NCBI GenBank assembly: GCA_045543095.1
Contig: JAZQMC010000009.1
Span: 1 to 64,000 of the forward strand
Source: Fimenecus sp045543095
GTDB taxonomy: Bacteria; Bacillota; Clostridia; Oscillospirales; Acutalibacteraceae
Length of the DNA stretch: 64,000 nt
Direction of reading: 5' to 3'
Each line of letters begins with the position of its first letter. Within the stretch, counting starts at the first letter, position 1. The notes beneath the pieces were generated by a model. It was not told the DNA's origin, did no database searches, and worked only from the letters and a program-made list of their open reading frames with translations. Made by a program: the position numbers and the translations under genes. Below, in pieces: positions 51,802 through 61,622 of this stretch.

Positions 51802-53784
51802 TTATTTAATCATTTCTGCAAATTGTTCTTCATTTATTATTGTAACGCCCAAATCAGTCGCCTTTTGAAGCTTTGAGCCTGCCGCCTCACCTGCTAAAAC
51901 ATAGGTTGTTTTCTTTGAAACTGATGAAGATGCTTTTCCGCCGTATGACTCAATAATCTCTTGTGCTTCTTTTCTGCCGTAGGTTGAAAGTGTGCCCGTA
52001 AGCACAAAGGTCATACCCTCAAAACGATTATCTTTGATTTCTCGCTGACTTTCCATATTTAGTCCAAATGATTTTAATTCTTCAACCATTTCTCTTGTTT
52101 GTGGAAGCGAGAAAAATTCAACAACTGAATCAGCCATTATTTCGCCAAATCCTTCTATTGTAAGGATATCTTCTTTTGTGGCTGAAATTATGTTATCAAG
52201 GGTAAAAAAACGGTCAGATAAGAGTTTTGAAGCCTTTTGACCTATATGTCGAATACCAAATGCGAAAAGAAGTTTTGAAAGGTCATTTTCCTTTGATTTT
52301 TCAATAGCTTTTCGAATATTATCGGCACTCTTTTTGCCCATTCCCTCAAGCTCTGCAATTCTATCATAATCAATACGATAGATATCTGCAATTTTGCCAA
52401 TTAAACCTTTGTTCAATAGAGTTTCAAGGACTGCATCACCAAGTCCCTCAATATCCATAGCATCACGTGAGCAAAAATGGATAAGAACTCGCAAAAGTTG
52501 TGCAGGACAATCGGGATTATCGCAACGTATTGCAGATTCGCCATCTTCACGATGAACAGGTGAATTGCAGGACGGACAGAATTTAGGCATTTCATAAGGC
52601 ATAGCGTTTTCTTCGTGCTTTACAACTGAAAGTACCTCGGGAATTATGTCACCGGCTTTACGAATTATAACTGTATCGCCTATCCTGATGCCTTTTTCAT
52701 TGATAAAATCCTGATTATGAAGTGTTGCTCGGCTGACAGTTGAACCCGCAACTAATACAGGCTCAAAAACTGCAGTTGGGGTAAGCACACCTGTTCTGCC
52801 AACATTAATTTCAATATCAATAAGTTTCGTTTCCTTTTCTTCAGGTGGATATTTATATGCCAATGCCCATTTAGGAAATTTTGCAGTACTACCAATGGCT
52901 TCTCGCATTGAAAAATCGTCGGTTTTAATTACTGCACCATCAATATCAAAGGGTAAAGTATAACGAATCTCACCAATTCGTTCAATCTCTCTTAATGTAT
53001 CATCAATATTATTGAACTTATTGAAGAACGGAATTGTTTTGAAGCCCAATTCTTTTAAGAACACAAGAGATTCATAATGACCTTTGATTTCAATACCCTC
53101 AACTTGTTGAATATTAAAAACATAAATATCGAGGTTGCGTTCAGCAGTAATTTTAGGGTTCTTCTGTCTTATGCTACCCGCTGCTGCATTTCGTGGATTT
53201 TTAAACGGTTTCTCACCATTAAGTTCTTGTTTTTCTACAATCTTCAAAAACACTTCGCGGGGCATATAAACTTCACCACGAACTTCAATAAAAGGAATAT
53301 CCTTTTTAAGTATTAATGGTATTGTTTTAACTGTACGAAGATTTGCTGTTATATCTTCACCTTGTACACCATCACCACGAGTTGAGCCACGTGTAAACAC
53401 ACCATTTGTATATTCAAGCGAAACAGAAAGTCCGTCGATTTTAGGTTCAACAACATATTCAGCATTTGAAAATACATCTCTGACTCTTTTATCAAAGTCA
53501 CGAACCTCGTCATGTGAAAAAGCATCCTGCAAACTTTCCATTTTAACTGTATGAACAACTGTTTCAAAAAGTCCGTCTGCTTGACCGCCTACTCTATGAG
53601 TTGGTGAATCTGCGGTTAAAAGTTCAGGATATTCTTTTTCGATTGAGTCCAACTCTCGCATAAGCATATCGTACTCAAAGTCCGAAATATCATTCTCATT
53701 TTCAACATAGTAACGATAAATATGATGATTAAGCTCTTTGCGTAATTGTTCGGCTCTTAATTTTTTCTGTTCAAAATTACTCAT
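51802..53784 (-). CDS. ligA: NAD-dependent DNA ligase
   Basis: A 660-residue ligase that seals nicks in replication and repair. Visible parts are the N-terminal NAD-binding Ia region (NHHIYRYYVENENDISDFEY), the adenylation Lys in VVEPKIDGLSVSLEY, RGDGVQGEDITANLRT, the zinc finger CPSCNSP...CDNPDCPAQ, helix-hairpin-helix repeats (IEGLGDAVLETLLNKGLIGK) and a BRCT domain (FVLTGTLSTYGRKEAQEIIE). The start is the ATG at 53784 with AAGGTG upstream; an upstream ATG at 53820 behind AGGGTGATTT would add 12 residues. Confidence 0.96.
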   Translation of the reverse strand: MSNFEQKKLRAEQLRKELNHHIYRYYVENENDISDFEYDMLMRELDSIEKEYPELLTADSPTHRVGGQADGLFETVVHTVKMESLQDAFSHDEVRDFDKRVRDVFSNAEYVVEPKIDGLSVSLEYTNGVFTRGSTRGDGVQGEDITANLRTVKTIPLILKKDIPFIEVRGEVYMPREVFLKIVEKQELNGEKPFKNPRNAAAGSIRQKNPKITAERNLDIYVFNIQQVEGIEIKGHYESLVFLKELGFKTIPFFNKFNNIDDTLREIERIGEIRYTLPFDIDGAVIKTDDFSMREAIGSTAKFPKWALAYKYPPEEKETKLIDIEINVGRTGVLTPTAVFEPVLVAGSTVSRATLHNQDFINEKGIRIGDTVIIRKAGDIIPEVLSVVKHEENAMPYEMPKFCPSCNSPVHREDGESAIRCDNPDCPAQLLRVLIHFCSRDAMDIEGLGDAVLETLLNKGLIGKIADIYRIDYDRIAELEGMGKKSADNIRKAIEKSKENDLSKLLFAFGIRHIGQKASKLLSDRFFTLDNIISATKEDILTIEGFGEIMADSVVEFFSLPQTREMVEELKSFGLNMESQREIKDNRFEGMTFVLTGTLSTYGRKEAQEIIESYGGKASSSVSKKTTYVLAGEAAGSKLQKATDLGVTIINEEQFAEMIK

Positions 53785-53895
53785 TTGTTTCACCTTATGT
53801 GACAAAAAATACTTATGCATAAATCACCCTATACACTCATTTTACCCGATAAAACGGACATAATAACTGAAGTGAATGTATTTAAGGGTGATTTT

Positions 53896-54291
53896 ATGTC
53901 TAATGCAGAAAAATATGTATTACTTTTCTTAATTGGTGGAATAGGCTACGGTGCTATTGAAATAGCTTTTCGCGGATTTACTCACTGGTCAATGGTGTTG
54001 ACCGGCGGTGCCGCGTTTCTTTCACTTTATCTGATAAACGACGCCTTTGCTGACACATCAATTTTCATTAAAGCATTTTTGGGAATGGCAATAATTACTG
54101 CACTTGAATTGACAGTAGGCCTGATTGTTAACAGGGTTTTCGCACTTGAAGTTTGGGATTATTCTAATCTGCCTGCAAATTTTATGGGACAGATTTCATT
54201 GCAATTTTCTGCCTGTTGGTACGGGTTATCAGTTGTAGCCTTTTTAATATTTGAAAACTTTCATATTATTACTGATTTGCAGAAATCCTGA
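53896..54291 (+). CDS. CmpB-like small membrane protein (putative ABC transporter type IV family)
   Basis: A 131-residue protein with four helices and the family signature GYGAIEIAFRGFTHWSMVLT, GGAAFLSLYLIND, ALELTVGLIVNRVFALEVWD and YSNLPANFMGQISLQFSACW. This matches Pfam ABC_trans_CmpB, whose function is not established. The start is the ATG at 53896 after AAGGGTGATTTT. Its last 23 bases overlap the end of the convergent alpha-galactosidase gene. Confidence 0.85.
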   Translation: MSNAEKYVLLFLIGGIGYGAIEIAFRGFTHWSMVLTGGAAFLSLYLINDAFADTSIFIKAFLGMAIITALELTVGLIVNRVFALEVWDYSNLPANFMGQISLQFSACWYGLSVVAFLIFENFHIITDLQKS

Positions 54292-55984
54292 AAATCTTTA
54301 CACCATGAGGTGCAACGGTTGTTGTGATTTTATCAGTAACAATTTCTTCAGTTTTATACCACAGTTCTTTGCAGGTATAACTCTCTGCACTTGGCAAAGA
54401 AGCCTCAACAACATTATGAATATCTGCCATATCACAGGTAATCTGAGCATTCTCAGAACCTTTATTGAAGAAGCAAACTGCAACCGCATTATTTTCAAGA
54501 GGTTTAACAAGAATATCCTTTAAACCTGCTTTTATTCGCTTACATTGAATACCAAGTTTATCCTGGTCAACAGCGATAACATCTTTATTAGTTAAAATCT
54601 GTAAAACTTTATTATCTTTATCTACTGTACCGTCTTCTTTTATAAATGCTCTCAAATCATTACCTAAAATAAGCGGTGCCGCCATCATTGCCCAGAGTGT
54701 GAAATGTGATTTATTTTCTTCATAAGTGAGCTTACCGTTTCCAACCTCTAACATATCAGGGTCATTGAAAGCACCGGGTTGTGCATATTCTGAAAGTCTG
54801 ACATTAAATTCATAAATGCCCAAAATGGATGCCCAATATGGCTGAATGTCACCTGTTGTCCTCCAAATATTACCGGCTTTTCCGCCCCATTTCCAAGGTT
54901 GATTTCTTCCCCATTCACAAATTGAATAAAGAATTTTCTTTTCATGGCAATTATTTTCTTCAGCATATTTTTTTGTGGCACGTTTGAGTTCTTTACCCAT
55001 TTTTTCATACTGCATTGCAGCACTATCCATTGGTGAACCTACGGGATTTGTAATGGAAATAGTATTGACTCCGGCTTTAAGATTGATTTTGATTTGTCTT
55101 CTGCCCTCACGGGAGAATGCTTTCTGCTCGGCAATAAGGAAATCATATTTCTCTGTTCCGTTTACTGTAACAACGCAGAACTGTCCTTTACAGGTATTCT
55201 TACGCATAACGAGAGTTAACACATATTCGCCGTCTGCGGATACTTCAATATTATTGAATTCAATTGTACCCATACCGCTGCAAAGACCTTTTACATAGCT
55301 TTCGCCATTTTCCTCATTGATTACCTTTGCCTCACCTTTAAGCACCGCATCCTTTGCTTTAAAAAGAAGTTCACCATCAACACCTTCACCGCCGATTGAA
55401 ATACTGTCGATATATGGTGCGTCTGTAGGAATTAACACATGGTGACAATAGTCATATTTAAAATATTCAATTCCCCACTCTGCAAAGGTTTCTGCATCAA
55501 TTCGTTCATTATAAAGCGACGCGGGCAAATCCTCACAAGTTAGAGTACCGTTTGATGAATAAATGCCAAGTTTCAAGCCTAAATCATTAACTTGTTCAAC
55601 AAGCCACTTGATACCGTGAGGAAAAGTTGTCAAATCGCCTTGCATTCTGCCGTTTTCATCTCGCATTGAAGACTGCCAGCAATCGTCAATATTAACATAT
55701 TCATAACCAACATCACTAAGTCCGCTTTCTTTCATTGCTTTAGCAATACTAAGAATAACATTTTCATCAATTCTGTGTCTGAAAAGGTTCCAGCTTGACC
55801 ACCCCATAGGTGGTGTAAGTGCAGCACCATTATTATACATTTCATCTTTAACATAATGAATTTTTGTTTTTGCAAGTGCTTTTTTCACTTCACAACGAGG
55901 GCAAATATCCATTTTCTTAAGATATGCCAAACCTCCACCCATTGCGGCGGCAAATCCCGATAATGCAACTAATCCTTTTTTCAT
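54269..55984 (-). CDS. Alpha-galactosidase (GH27) with an inserted carbohydrate-binding-like domain
   Basis: A 571-residue protein. It begins with a hydrophobic N-terminus (LVALSGFAAAMGGGLAYL) and an odd DICPRCE motif. The GH27 barrel starts LTPPMGWSSWNLFRHRI; the nucleophile is Asp178 (YFKYDYCHH) and the acid/base Asp410 (GAFNDPDMLEVG). Residues 190-318 are an insertion resembling CBM35/CBM6 (FKAKDAVLKGEAKVINEENG, MGTIEFNNIEVSADGEYVLT, LKAGVNTISITNPVG). A C-terminal beta domain follows. It releases galactose, which galE and the Leloir route could use. GAGGT precedes the ATG. Confidence 0.9.
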   Translation of the reverse strand: MKKGLVALSGFAAAMGGGLAYLKKMDICPRCEVKKALAKTKIHYVKDEMYNNGAALTPPMGWSSWNLFRHRIDENVILSIAKAMKESGLSDVGYEYVNIDDCWQSSMRDENGRMQGDLTTFPHGIKWLVEQVNDLGLKLGIYSSNGTLTCEDLPASLYNERIDAETFAEWGIEYFKYDYCHHVLIPTDAPYIDSISIGGEGVDGELLFKAKDAVLKGEAKVINEENGESYVKGLCSGMGTIEFNNIEVSADGEYVLTLVMRKNTCKGQFCVVTVNGTEKYDFLIAEQKAFSREGRRQIKINLKAGVNTISITNPVGSPMDSAAMQYEKMGKELKRATKKYAEENNCHEKKILYSICEWGRNQPWKWGGKAGNIWRTTGDIQPYWASILGIYEFNVRLSEYAQPGAFNDPDMLEVGNGKLTYEENKSHFTLWAMMAAPLILGNDLRAFIKEDGTVDKDNKVLQILTNKDVIAVDQDKLGIQCKRIKAGLKDILVKPLENNAVAVCFFNKGSENAQITCDMADIHNVVEASLPSAESYTCKELWYKTEEIVTDKITTTVAPHGVKIFRISANQ

Positions 55985-55999
55985 AATAATACCTCATAA

Positions 56000-56041
56000 A
56001 AACAAAACAGGTCAGACGGTGTTTTTGCATCATCTGACCTG
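56000..56041 (-). terminator. Intrinsic terminator of the ispH-rpsA operon
   Basis: CAGGTCAGA (56008-56016) and TCTGACCTG (56033-56041) form the stem; TTTTGTTTTT follows on the minus strand. Confidence 0.8.
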
Positions 56042-56069
56042 ATTATTTACGGCCTTAATGCCGATTTAA

Positions 56070-58088
56070 TTATTCTTCAACAACAGTTTCTTCTGCTACT
56101 GCAACTGCAACTGTTTCTTCAACTGCAGGAGCTTCTTCGGCAACTTCCTCAACAGGAGCTTCAAGAAGTGCTTTAACTGAAAGGCTTACTCTCTTCTTGT
56201 CAAAGTCAATTTCCATAATCTTTGCCTTAACAACATCGCCAACCTTAAGAACTTCTGAAGGTGTGCCAATGTGCTTATGAGCAATCTGTGAAATATGGAT
56301 AAGACCGTCAACGCCGGGGATAATCTGTGCGAATGCACCGAATGATGTAAGACTTACAACCTTGCATTCAACTTCGCTGTCAACAGGATAATCACGCTTA
56401 AGGATTTCCCAAGGATTATCTTCAACCTTCTTGTAGCCAAGAGAAATCTTCTTGTTTTCTCTGTCAAGTTCCTTAACATAAACTTCAACAGTATCGCCAA
56501 CCTTAACAACCTCTGAAGGATGCTTGATTCTCTGCCATGAAAGTTCTGAGATATGTACCATACCGTCAACACCACCAAGGTCAACGAATGCACCATAGTT
56601 TGTAAGGCTTCTTACAGTGCCTGTGTAAACATTACCTTCAGCAATATTTGCCCAGAATGCATCAACAACTTCCTGTTTCTTTGCTGCTGCAACCTCACGA
56701 ATTGAGCCTACAACCTTTCTTCTCTGCTTGTTAACTTCAATAATCTTGTATTCAACAGTTGTTTTGAGAAGGTCTTCAAGAGAATCACTTCTTCTCATTT
56801 TTGCAAGAGAAGCAGGAACGAATACTTTAATTGAGCCACTCTGTACAAATACACCCTTATTGTCGCCTACGATACCTGTTACAACACCTTCGCGAATTGA
56901 ATCGTCTGCTTCAAGATTTTCCCAAATAGCACCGCGGTCATAAAGACGCTTTGAAAGTTTGATTGTGCCTTCAACATCGTTTGTCTTCATAATGCGAAGC
57001 TTGATTTCGTCGCCAACCTTAAGCTCTGCTTTTGGGTCAGCTGATGGGTCATCGCTATATTCATCAAAAGACACATAGCCTGTGTGCTTTCTGCCTGCAA
57101 TTTCAACCTGAATTTCGGTTGCTGTGAATCCTACAACAGTTCCGACAACGTTCTGGTCAGAGCTCATGCTGTTAAGTGATTCTTCAAGCATCTGCTCAAA
57201 GCCTGCGGTCTCCTCCTTATTAATTGTGTTTGCGTTTTCAAAAATCTCGGACATAGTTTTTAGTACCTCCTTAATAATACTATCGGGTGTTGAAGCACCC
57301 GCAGTAACGCCTATTGACTGAACATCACAAAAGGCTATGTCCAAAAGCTCTTTTGCCGTTTCAATCAAATAAGTCGGGCAATTTTGCTCACACACCGCTT
57401 TAAGTTTTGCGGTATTCGAACTTGTTCTGCCCCCAACAATTATCATCACATCGTTTTTCTGTGATAACAAGAGGGCTTCTGCCTGTCTTTCTTCGGTCGC
57501 ACTACATATTGTATCAAAAATAATTGCATTTGTATAGTGTAAATTTATTTTTTTTACACATTTTTTCCACTCTTTTATGCTAAAAGTTGTCTGCGAAACC
57601 ACAATAAACGGTTTTTCAGTATCAAAAGAGTGCTCATTGAAGATATTTTCAAGCTCATCGGCAGAATTGAAAACATAACACTCCCCTGCACAATAGCTTT
57701 TTATACCCACAACCTCGGGGTGTTTTTTATCGCCCGCTATAAGCACGGGTAAATCCTTTGTTGAGTTCTTCTTGACAATTTTATGAATCTTTTTCACAAA
57801 AGGACAAGTAGCATCAATATAATCAAATTCATTTTCTTCACAGTATTCAAGAATGTCACGTTCTACACCGTGAGTGCGAATTACTACCTTTTTATCTCTC
57901 TCGGCATCTTCAATATTATCAATAATGTTTACACCGCGATTTTTCAAATCCTCAATAACCTGAGGATTGTGAATAATAGGACCTAAAGTGCATACATTGA
58001 CGCCTTCATCAACTAAATCATAAAGCATATTAACCGCACGGTTTACACCGAAGCAAAAGCCTGCAGTTTTAGCGAGAGTTATCAGCAT
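56070..58088 (-). CDS. ispH-rpsA: Bifunctional 4-hydroxy-3-methylbut-2-enyl diphosphate reductase / ribosomal protein S1
   Basis: A 672-residue fusion. Residues 1-280 are IspH, the iron-sulfur enzyme of the last MEP isoprenoid step, with cluster cysteines in TAGFCFGVNRAV, DATCPFVKKI and FDTICSATEERQAEA. Residues 310-650 hold four S1 RNA-binding repeats (for example GTVRSLTNYGAFVDLGGVDG and CKVVSLTSFGAFAQIIPGVD). The tail is acidic and alanine-rich. This fusion is known from Clostridia. The ATG at 58088 overlaps the plsC stop (AAATGCTGA), so the genes are coupled. A strong terminator follows. Confidence 0.96.
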   Translation of the reverse strand: MLITLAKTAGFCFGVNRAVNMLYDLVDEGVNVCTLGPIIHNPQVIEDLKNRGVNIIDNIEDAERDKKVVIRTHGVERDILEYCEENEFDYIDATCPFVKKIHKIVKKNSTKDLPVLIAGDKKHPEVVGIKSYCAGECYVFNSADELENIFNEHSFDTEKPFIVVSQTTFSIKEWKKCVKKINLHYTNAIIFDTICSATEERQAEALLLSQKNDVMIIVGGRTSSNTAKLKAVCEQNCPTYLIETAKELLDIAFCDVQSIGVTAGASTPDSIIKEVLKTMSEIFENANTINKEETAGFEQMLEESLNSMSSDQNVVGTVVGFTATEIQVEIAGRKHTGYVSFDEYSDDPSADPKAELKVGDEIKLRIMKTNDVEGTIKLSKRLYDRGAIWENLEADDSIREGVVTGIVGDNKGVFVQSGSIKVFVPASLAKMRRSDSLEDLLKTTVEYKIIEVNKQRRKVVGSIREVAAAKKQEVVDAFWANIAEGNVYTGTVRSLTNYGAFVDLGGVDGMVHISELSWQRIKHPSEVVKVGDTVEVYVKELDRENKKISLGYKKVEDNPWEILKRDYPVDSEVECKVVSLTSFGAFAQIIPGVDGLIHISQIAHKHIGTPSEVLKVGDVVKAKIMEIDFDKKRVSLSVKALLEAPVEEVAEEAPAVEETVAVAVAEETVVEE

Positions 58089-58726
58089 TTGCAGTCCTCC
58101 CAAAGTTTTTTAATTTCTTCCATAATCATACTGGCGGCAGCTTTATTCTCTTTTGTTTTTCCGCCATCAGTAAAGCCCATATCGCTGTTTTTGATAGCTT
58201 TTCCGAAATTAACCACGACCCTTGAGCCAACTTTATCCTTATTTTCCATATAAATGCCCACAGGAATAACATCTGCACCTGTATAGCGAGCAATATAGCC
58301 AACACCTGATTTAGCTTTTTGCGGTGTTCCGTCAGCTGAACGGGTACCCTCGGGAAAAATACAAAGTACTTCACCGCGACGGATAAGCTCAATAGCATAA
58401 TTTAAAGCCACCATATCACCCTTACCGCGTACTATGGGAAAGCTATTAAAATGTGTCATAGCCATATTAAGCATTGGATTTTTAAAGAGTTCATATTTTG
58501 CTATGTAATGAAATAATCTTTTAGACGCCATTGCAATAAACAAAGGGTCAAATTCACTTACATGGTTTGGTGCAATTATAAATCCGCCTTTTCTCTCGAT
58601 ATTTTCAATCCCTCTGAATTCAACTTTATAGTATGTTTTACAAAGAGCGTTACCTATCGGACGGATAACATCCAACATTTTATAGTTTTTAAAATTTGTA
58701 TAGTCAAATTTAGGTTTTACAGACAT
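58082..58726 (-). CDS. plsC: 1-acyl-sn-glycerol-3-phosphate acyltransferase
   Basis: A 214-residue membrane-associated acyltransferase with the HX4D motif in IIAPNHVSEFDPLFIAMAS, the FNSFPIVRGKGD segment and the EGTRS motif (LCIFPEGTRSADGTPQKAKS). It acylates lysophosphatidic acid to phosphatidic acid in membrane lipid synthesis. It sits between cmk and ispH-rpsA with overlapping ends, a conserved gene order in Clostridia. Confidence 0.93.
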   Translation of the reverse strand: MSVKPKFDYTNFKNYKMLDVIRPIGNALCKTYYKVEFRGIENIERKGGFIIAPNHVSEFDPLFIAMASKRLFHYIAKYELFKNPMLNMAMTHFNSFPIVRGKGDMVALNYAIELIRRGEVLCIFPEGTRSADGTPQKAKSGVGYIARYTGADVIPVGIYMENKDKVGSRVVVNFGKAIKNSDMGFTDGGKTKENKAAASMIMEEIKKLWEDCKC

Positions 58727-59391
58727 TAAAGTTTCTCCTTGACTGTATTAACAATTTTTGCGATTGATTCTTCAAGAGTATAGCCTGTTGTGTTAACAAT
58801 AACTGAATCTTCAGCGGGTTTTAATGGTGCGATTTCACGGTGAGAATCGTTATAATCACGGACTCTTAAATCGTCAAGAACCTCCTGATAAGTAACAGTG
58901 CTGCCTTTTTCCTGAAGTTCTTTATATCTTCTCATTGCTCTTTCAGTATCATCTGCTGTAAGAAAAATTTTAACTTGTGCATTTGGAAGAACAACTGTAC
59001 CGATATCTCTGCCATCCATAATGCAGTTATTCTTTGCGGCAATATCACGCTGTAAATCAAAAAGGAATGCACGTACTGCAGGGATTGCCGACACATTTGA
59101 AGCAGCCATTGAAGCCTCGGGAAGTCTGATTTCAGTTGAAACATCGTCACCATTTAAAAACACATGCTGAACACCGTCAATAAATTTCAGTTCAACAGTA
59201 ATGTCGCCGAGAATTTCACTAACGCCGTCAACATCGGTTGTTGTAATATCCTTACGAAGACAATAAACGCCTACCGCACGATAAAGTGCACCTGTATCAA
59301 CATAAATATAACCCAGTTCTTTTGCTGCCGCACGGGCAACTGTACTTTTACCTGCACCTGCAGGACCGTCAATTGCAACATTAATAATCAT
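58726..59391 (-). CDS. cmk: Cytidylate kinase
   Basis: A 221-residue nucleoside monophosphate kinase. It has the P-loop IDGPAGAGKSTVARAAAKEL, YVDTGALYRAVG, MDGRDIGTVVLPNAQVKIFL and the lid region RAMRRYKELQEKGSTVTYQE. It phosphorylates CMP and dCMP for nucleotide supply. The start is the ATG at 59391 (MIINVAIDGP) after GAGGAT. The stop and the plsC start share one base. Confidence 0.96.
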   Translation of the reverse strand: MIINVAIDGPAGAGKSTVARAAAKELGYIYVDTGALYRAVGVYCLRKDITTTDVDGVSEILGDITVELKFIDGVQHVFLNGDDVSTEIRLPEASMAASNVSAIPAVRAFLFDLQRDIAAKNNCIMDGRDIGTVVLPNAQVKIFLTADDTERAMRRYKELQEKGSTVTYQEVLDDLRVRDYNDSHREIAPLKPAEDSVIVNTTGYTLEESIAKIVNTVKEKL

Positions 59392-59423
59392 AACAATATC
59401 CTCACTTTTAATTTTAATCTTTT

Positions 59424-60662
59424 TTAACAACTTGCACTTTTGCCTGCAAGATGACCGGTTGAAAATGCAATCTGCAAATTAAATCCGCCTGTATAGCCGT
59501 CACAATCAATTACTTCCCCTGCAAAATAAAGTCCTGAACAAATTTTGCTTTCCATAGTTTTAGGATTTATTTCGCTAATTTTTACGCCACCCGAAGTAAC
59601 TATTGCCTCAGAAATATCGTTAAAATCCATTACGGTGAGTTTAACTGATTTCACAGCATCAACAAGATTTTTTCGCATTTCTTTTGTAATCTGATTCGCC
59701 TTTTCTGACGGCTTGATTTGTGCCGAACGAAGAATTGGAGTAATCAAGGATTTGGGTAAAAGCAACGCTAAAATATTTGAAATTGATTTATTGCTGTTAT
59801 CTACGAAATCACGAAGTATTCTTGCGTCAAGCTTTTCGTGGGAAAGTGCGGGCTTTAAGTCAATATATATTTCATATCTTTCCTTTTCCATGTCACGCAT
59901 GTGAGCACTTGCCGACAAAATCATAGGACCGGACACACCAAAATGAGTGAAAAGCATTTCGCCGAAATCATCATAGATTTCTTTTTTCTTTTTGGTATCA
60001 AAAACCTTGATTGCAACATTTTTAAGAGAGAGTCCCATACACTCACTACACATTCCCTCACGGCAAACAAGTGCCGAAAGCGATGGTCGGAGTTCTGTTA
60101 CTGTATGACCTACGCTTTTAGCGAGTTCATATCCGTCACCACTTGACCCTGTTCGCGGATAAGAAAGTCCACCTGTTGCGATAATAACGCTATCTGCATT
60201 ATATGTGTTACCTTGTTCAGTTTTAACACCACAAACTGCACCATTTTCAACAATCAATTCAGTTACTCGTTCTGTTTTTCTTTGAACGCCCGATTGTGTA
60301 ATATAGCGGTTAAGTGCATCAACAATATCCATTGCTTTATCACTTACAGGGAAAACCCTGTCACCGCGTTCAACCTTTAACGGCACACCGTAATCTTCAA
60401 AGAAATTCATAACATCGTGGTTATCAAAGGTCGAAAAGGCACTGTATAAAAACCTGCCGTTACCGGGGATATTCTGTATAAAAGACTGCACATCGCTCAC
60501 ATTATTCGTAACATTACATCTGCCCTTGCCCGTGATTAACACCTTACGAGCGATTTTTTCGTTTCTTTCAAGAAGCAGTACATCAGCACCGTTTTCTGCA
60601 GCACTACCCGCCGCAAGAGTTCCTGCGGCACCCGCACCAATTATAATTACTTTTTTACTCAT
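59424..60662 (-). CDS. FAD-dependent oxidoreductase of the HI0933/YhiN (BaiN-like) family
   Basis: A 412-residue flavoprotein with the N-terminal FAD-binding motif KKVIIIGAGAAGTLAAGSAA, LLLERNEKIARKVLITGKGR, CNVTNN, the family segment ATGGLSYPRTGSSGDGYELA and a C-terminal GEVIDCDGYTGGFNLQIAFS. The family (also called aminoacetone-oxidase-like) is widespread, but its reaction is unsettled; BaiN of bile acid metabolism is one member. The start is the ATG at 60662 after GGAG, overlapping the upstream regulator stop by eight bases. Confidence 0.9.
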   Translation of the reverse strand: MSKKVIIIGAGAAGTLAAGSAAENGADVLLLERNEKIARKVLITGKGRCNVTNNVSDVQSFIQNIPGNGRFLYSAFSTFDNHDVMNFFEDYGVPLKVERGDRVFPVSDKAMDIVDALNRYITQSGVQRKTERVTELIVENGAVCGVKTEQGNTYNADSVIIATGGLSYPRTGSSGDGYELAKSVGHTVTELRPSLSALVCREGMCSECMGLSLKNVAIKVFDTKKKKEIYDDFGEMLFTHFGVSGPMILSASAHMRDMEKERYEIYIDLKPALSHEKLDARILRDFVDNSNKSISNILALLLPKSLITPILRSAQIKPSEKANQITKEMRKNLVDAVKSVKLTVMDFNDISEAIVTSGGVKISEINPKTMESKICSGLYFAGEVIDCDGYTGGFNLQIAFSTGHLAGKSASC

Positions 60663-61530
60663 TTTCTGCTCCATCTGATTTATCATAAACCTGATATTCG
60701 TCCCAAATACTTTCAAGCTTATTGAAATTACTGTAAACTTCGTCACGACGGCTGAAAGTTACCGCAACAATCAAGGCATTGATAAGGCTTAAGGGTGCAA
60801 CAAGTGAATCCACAACTGACACCATATCACTTTTTGCGACAAGAAGATTATCGGCATATTCTGCTATTGGTGAATCCTTGGAATCAGTAATTGCGATTAT
60901 TTTTGTTCCGCGGTCATTTATAAAGCGAAGTGCATTAATTGTCTGCTTTGAATAACGGGGAAAACTGATTGCAACGCACACATCCTCCTCGCCTATTCTA
61001 AACATCTGCTCAAACATTTCACTTCCGCTTGAGGTATCAACAAGCACAACATTTTCAAAAACCGGGTTAAAATAAAAATAGAGAAAACTTGCCAATGCAG
61101 CAGAGCTTCGCACACCGAGAATATAAATTCGTTTTGCTTTATTTATAGTTTCAACTGCTTTTGTGAATTCATCAGCAGAAATATTTTCAAGCGTATCGCG
61201 TATAAGTTCAATATCACCGTTGAGAACTTTTTTGATTGCATCTTGTTCGCCTATGAGATTACTTGAAACTTCCATACGCTGAACCGCGGTGAGTTTGGAT
61301 TTAATCATCTGCTGAAGCTCTTTTTGAAGCTCGGGATAACCCTTAAAGCCCATTTCAGTTGCAAAACGTACAACTGTTGATTCGCTTATACCAACCTTTT
61401 CACCAAGTTTTGATGCAGTCATAAAAGCTGCTTTATCATAATTTTCAGTAATATACTGAGCCAGCTTTTTATGACCTTTTGAAAGTTTTTTATCTTTTAT
61501 ATCAACTTTTGATAAAATAAAATTTTTCAC
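60655..61530 (-). CDS. MurR/RpiR family transcriptional regulator
   Basis: A 291-residue regulator with an N-terminal RpiR helix-turn-helix (LAQYITENYDKAAFMTASKL, GEKVGISESTVVRFATEMGF) and a C-terminal SIS sugar-phosphate-binding domain (IYILGVRSSAALASFLYFYF, CVAISFPRYSKQTINALRFI). It should sense a phosphosugar. I chose the GTG at 61530, nine bases after GGAG; the ATG at 61539 has the GGAG directly adjacent. It overlaps the oxidoreductase gene and probably heads the operon. Confidence 0.9.
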   Translation of the reverse strand: MKNFILSKVDIKDKKLSKGHKKLAQYITENYDKAAFMTASKLGEKVGISESTVVRFATEMGFKGYPELQKELQQMIKSKLTAVQRMEVSSNLIGEQDAIKKVLNGDIELIRDTLENISADEFTKAVETINKAKRIYILGVRSSAALASFLYFYFNPVFENVVLVDTSSGSEMFEQMFRIGEEDVCVAISFPRYSKQTINALRFINDRGTKIIAITDSKDSPIAEYADNLLVAKSDMVSVVDSLVAPLSLINALIVAVTFSRRDEVYSNFNKLESIWDEYQVYDKSDGAENE

Positions 61531-61622
61531 CCTTAACATCTCCGAATATATTAATATTCAACTCAATTAATATACTATAAATTCGTCATAAAAACAAGCA
61601 TTTTTGCAAGAACTCTTGCATA

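Noticed and set aside
56070..58088. IspH fused to ribosomal protein S1 looks like a novel fusion
   Set aside because: This bifunctional fusion is well known in Clostridia, so it supports the taxonomy but is not new.
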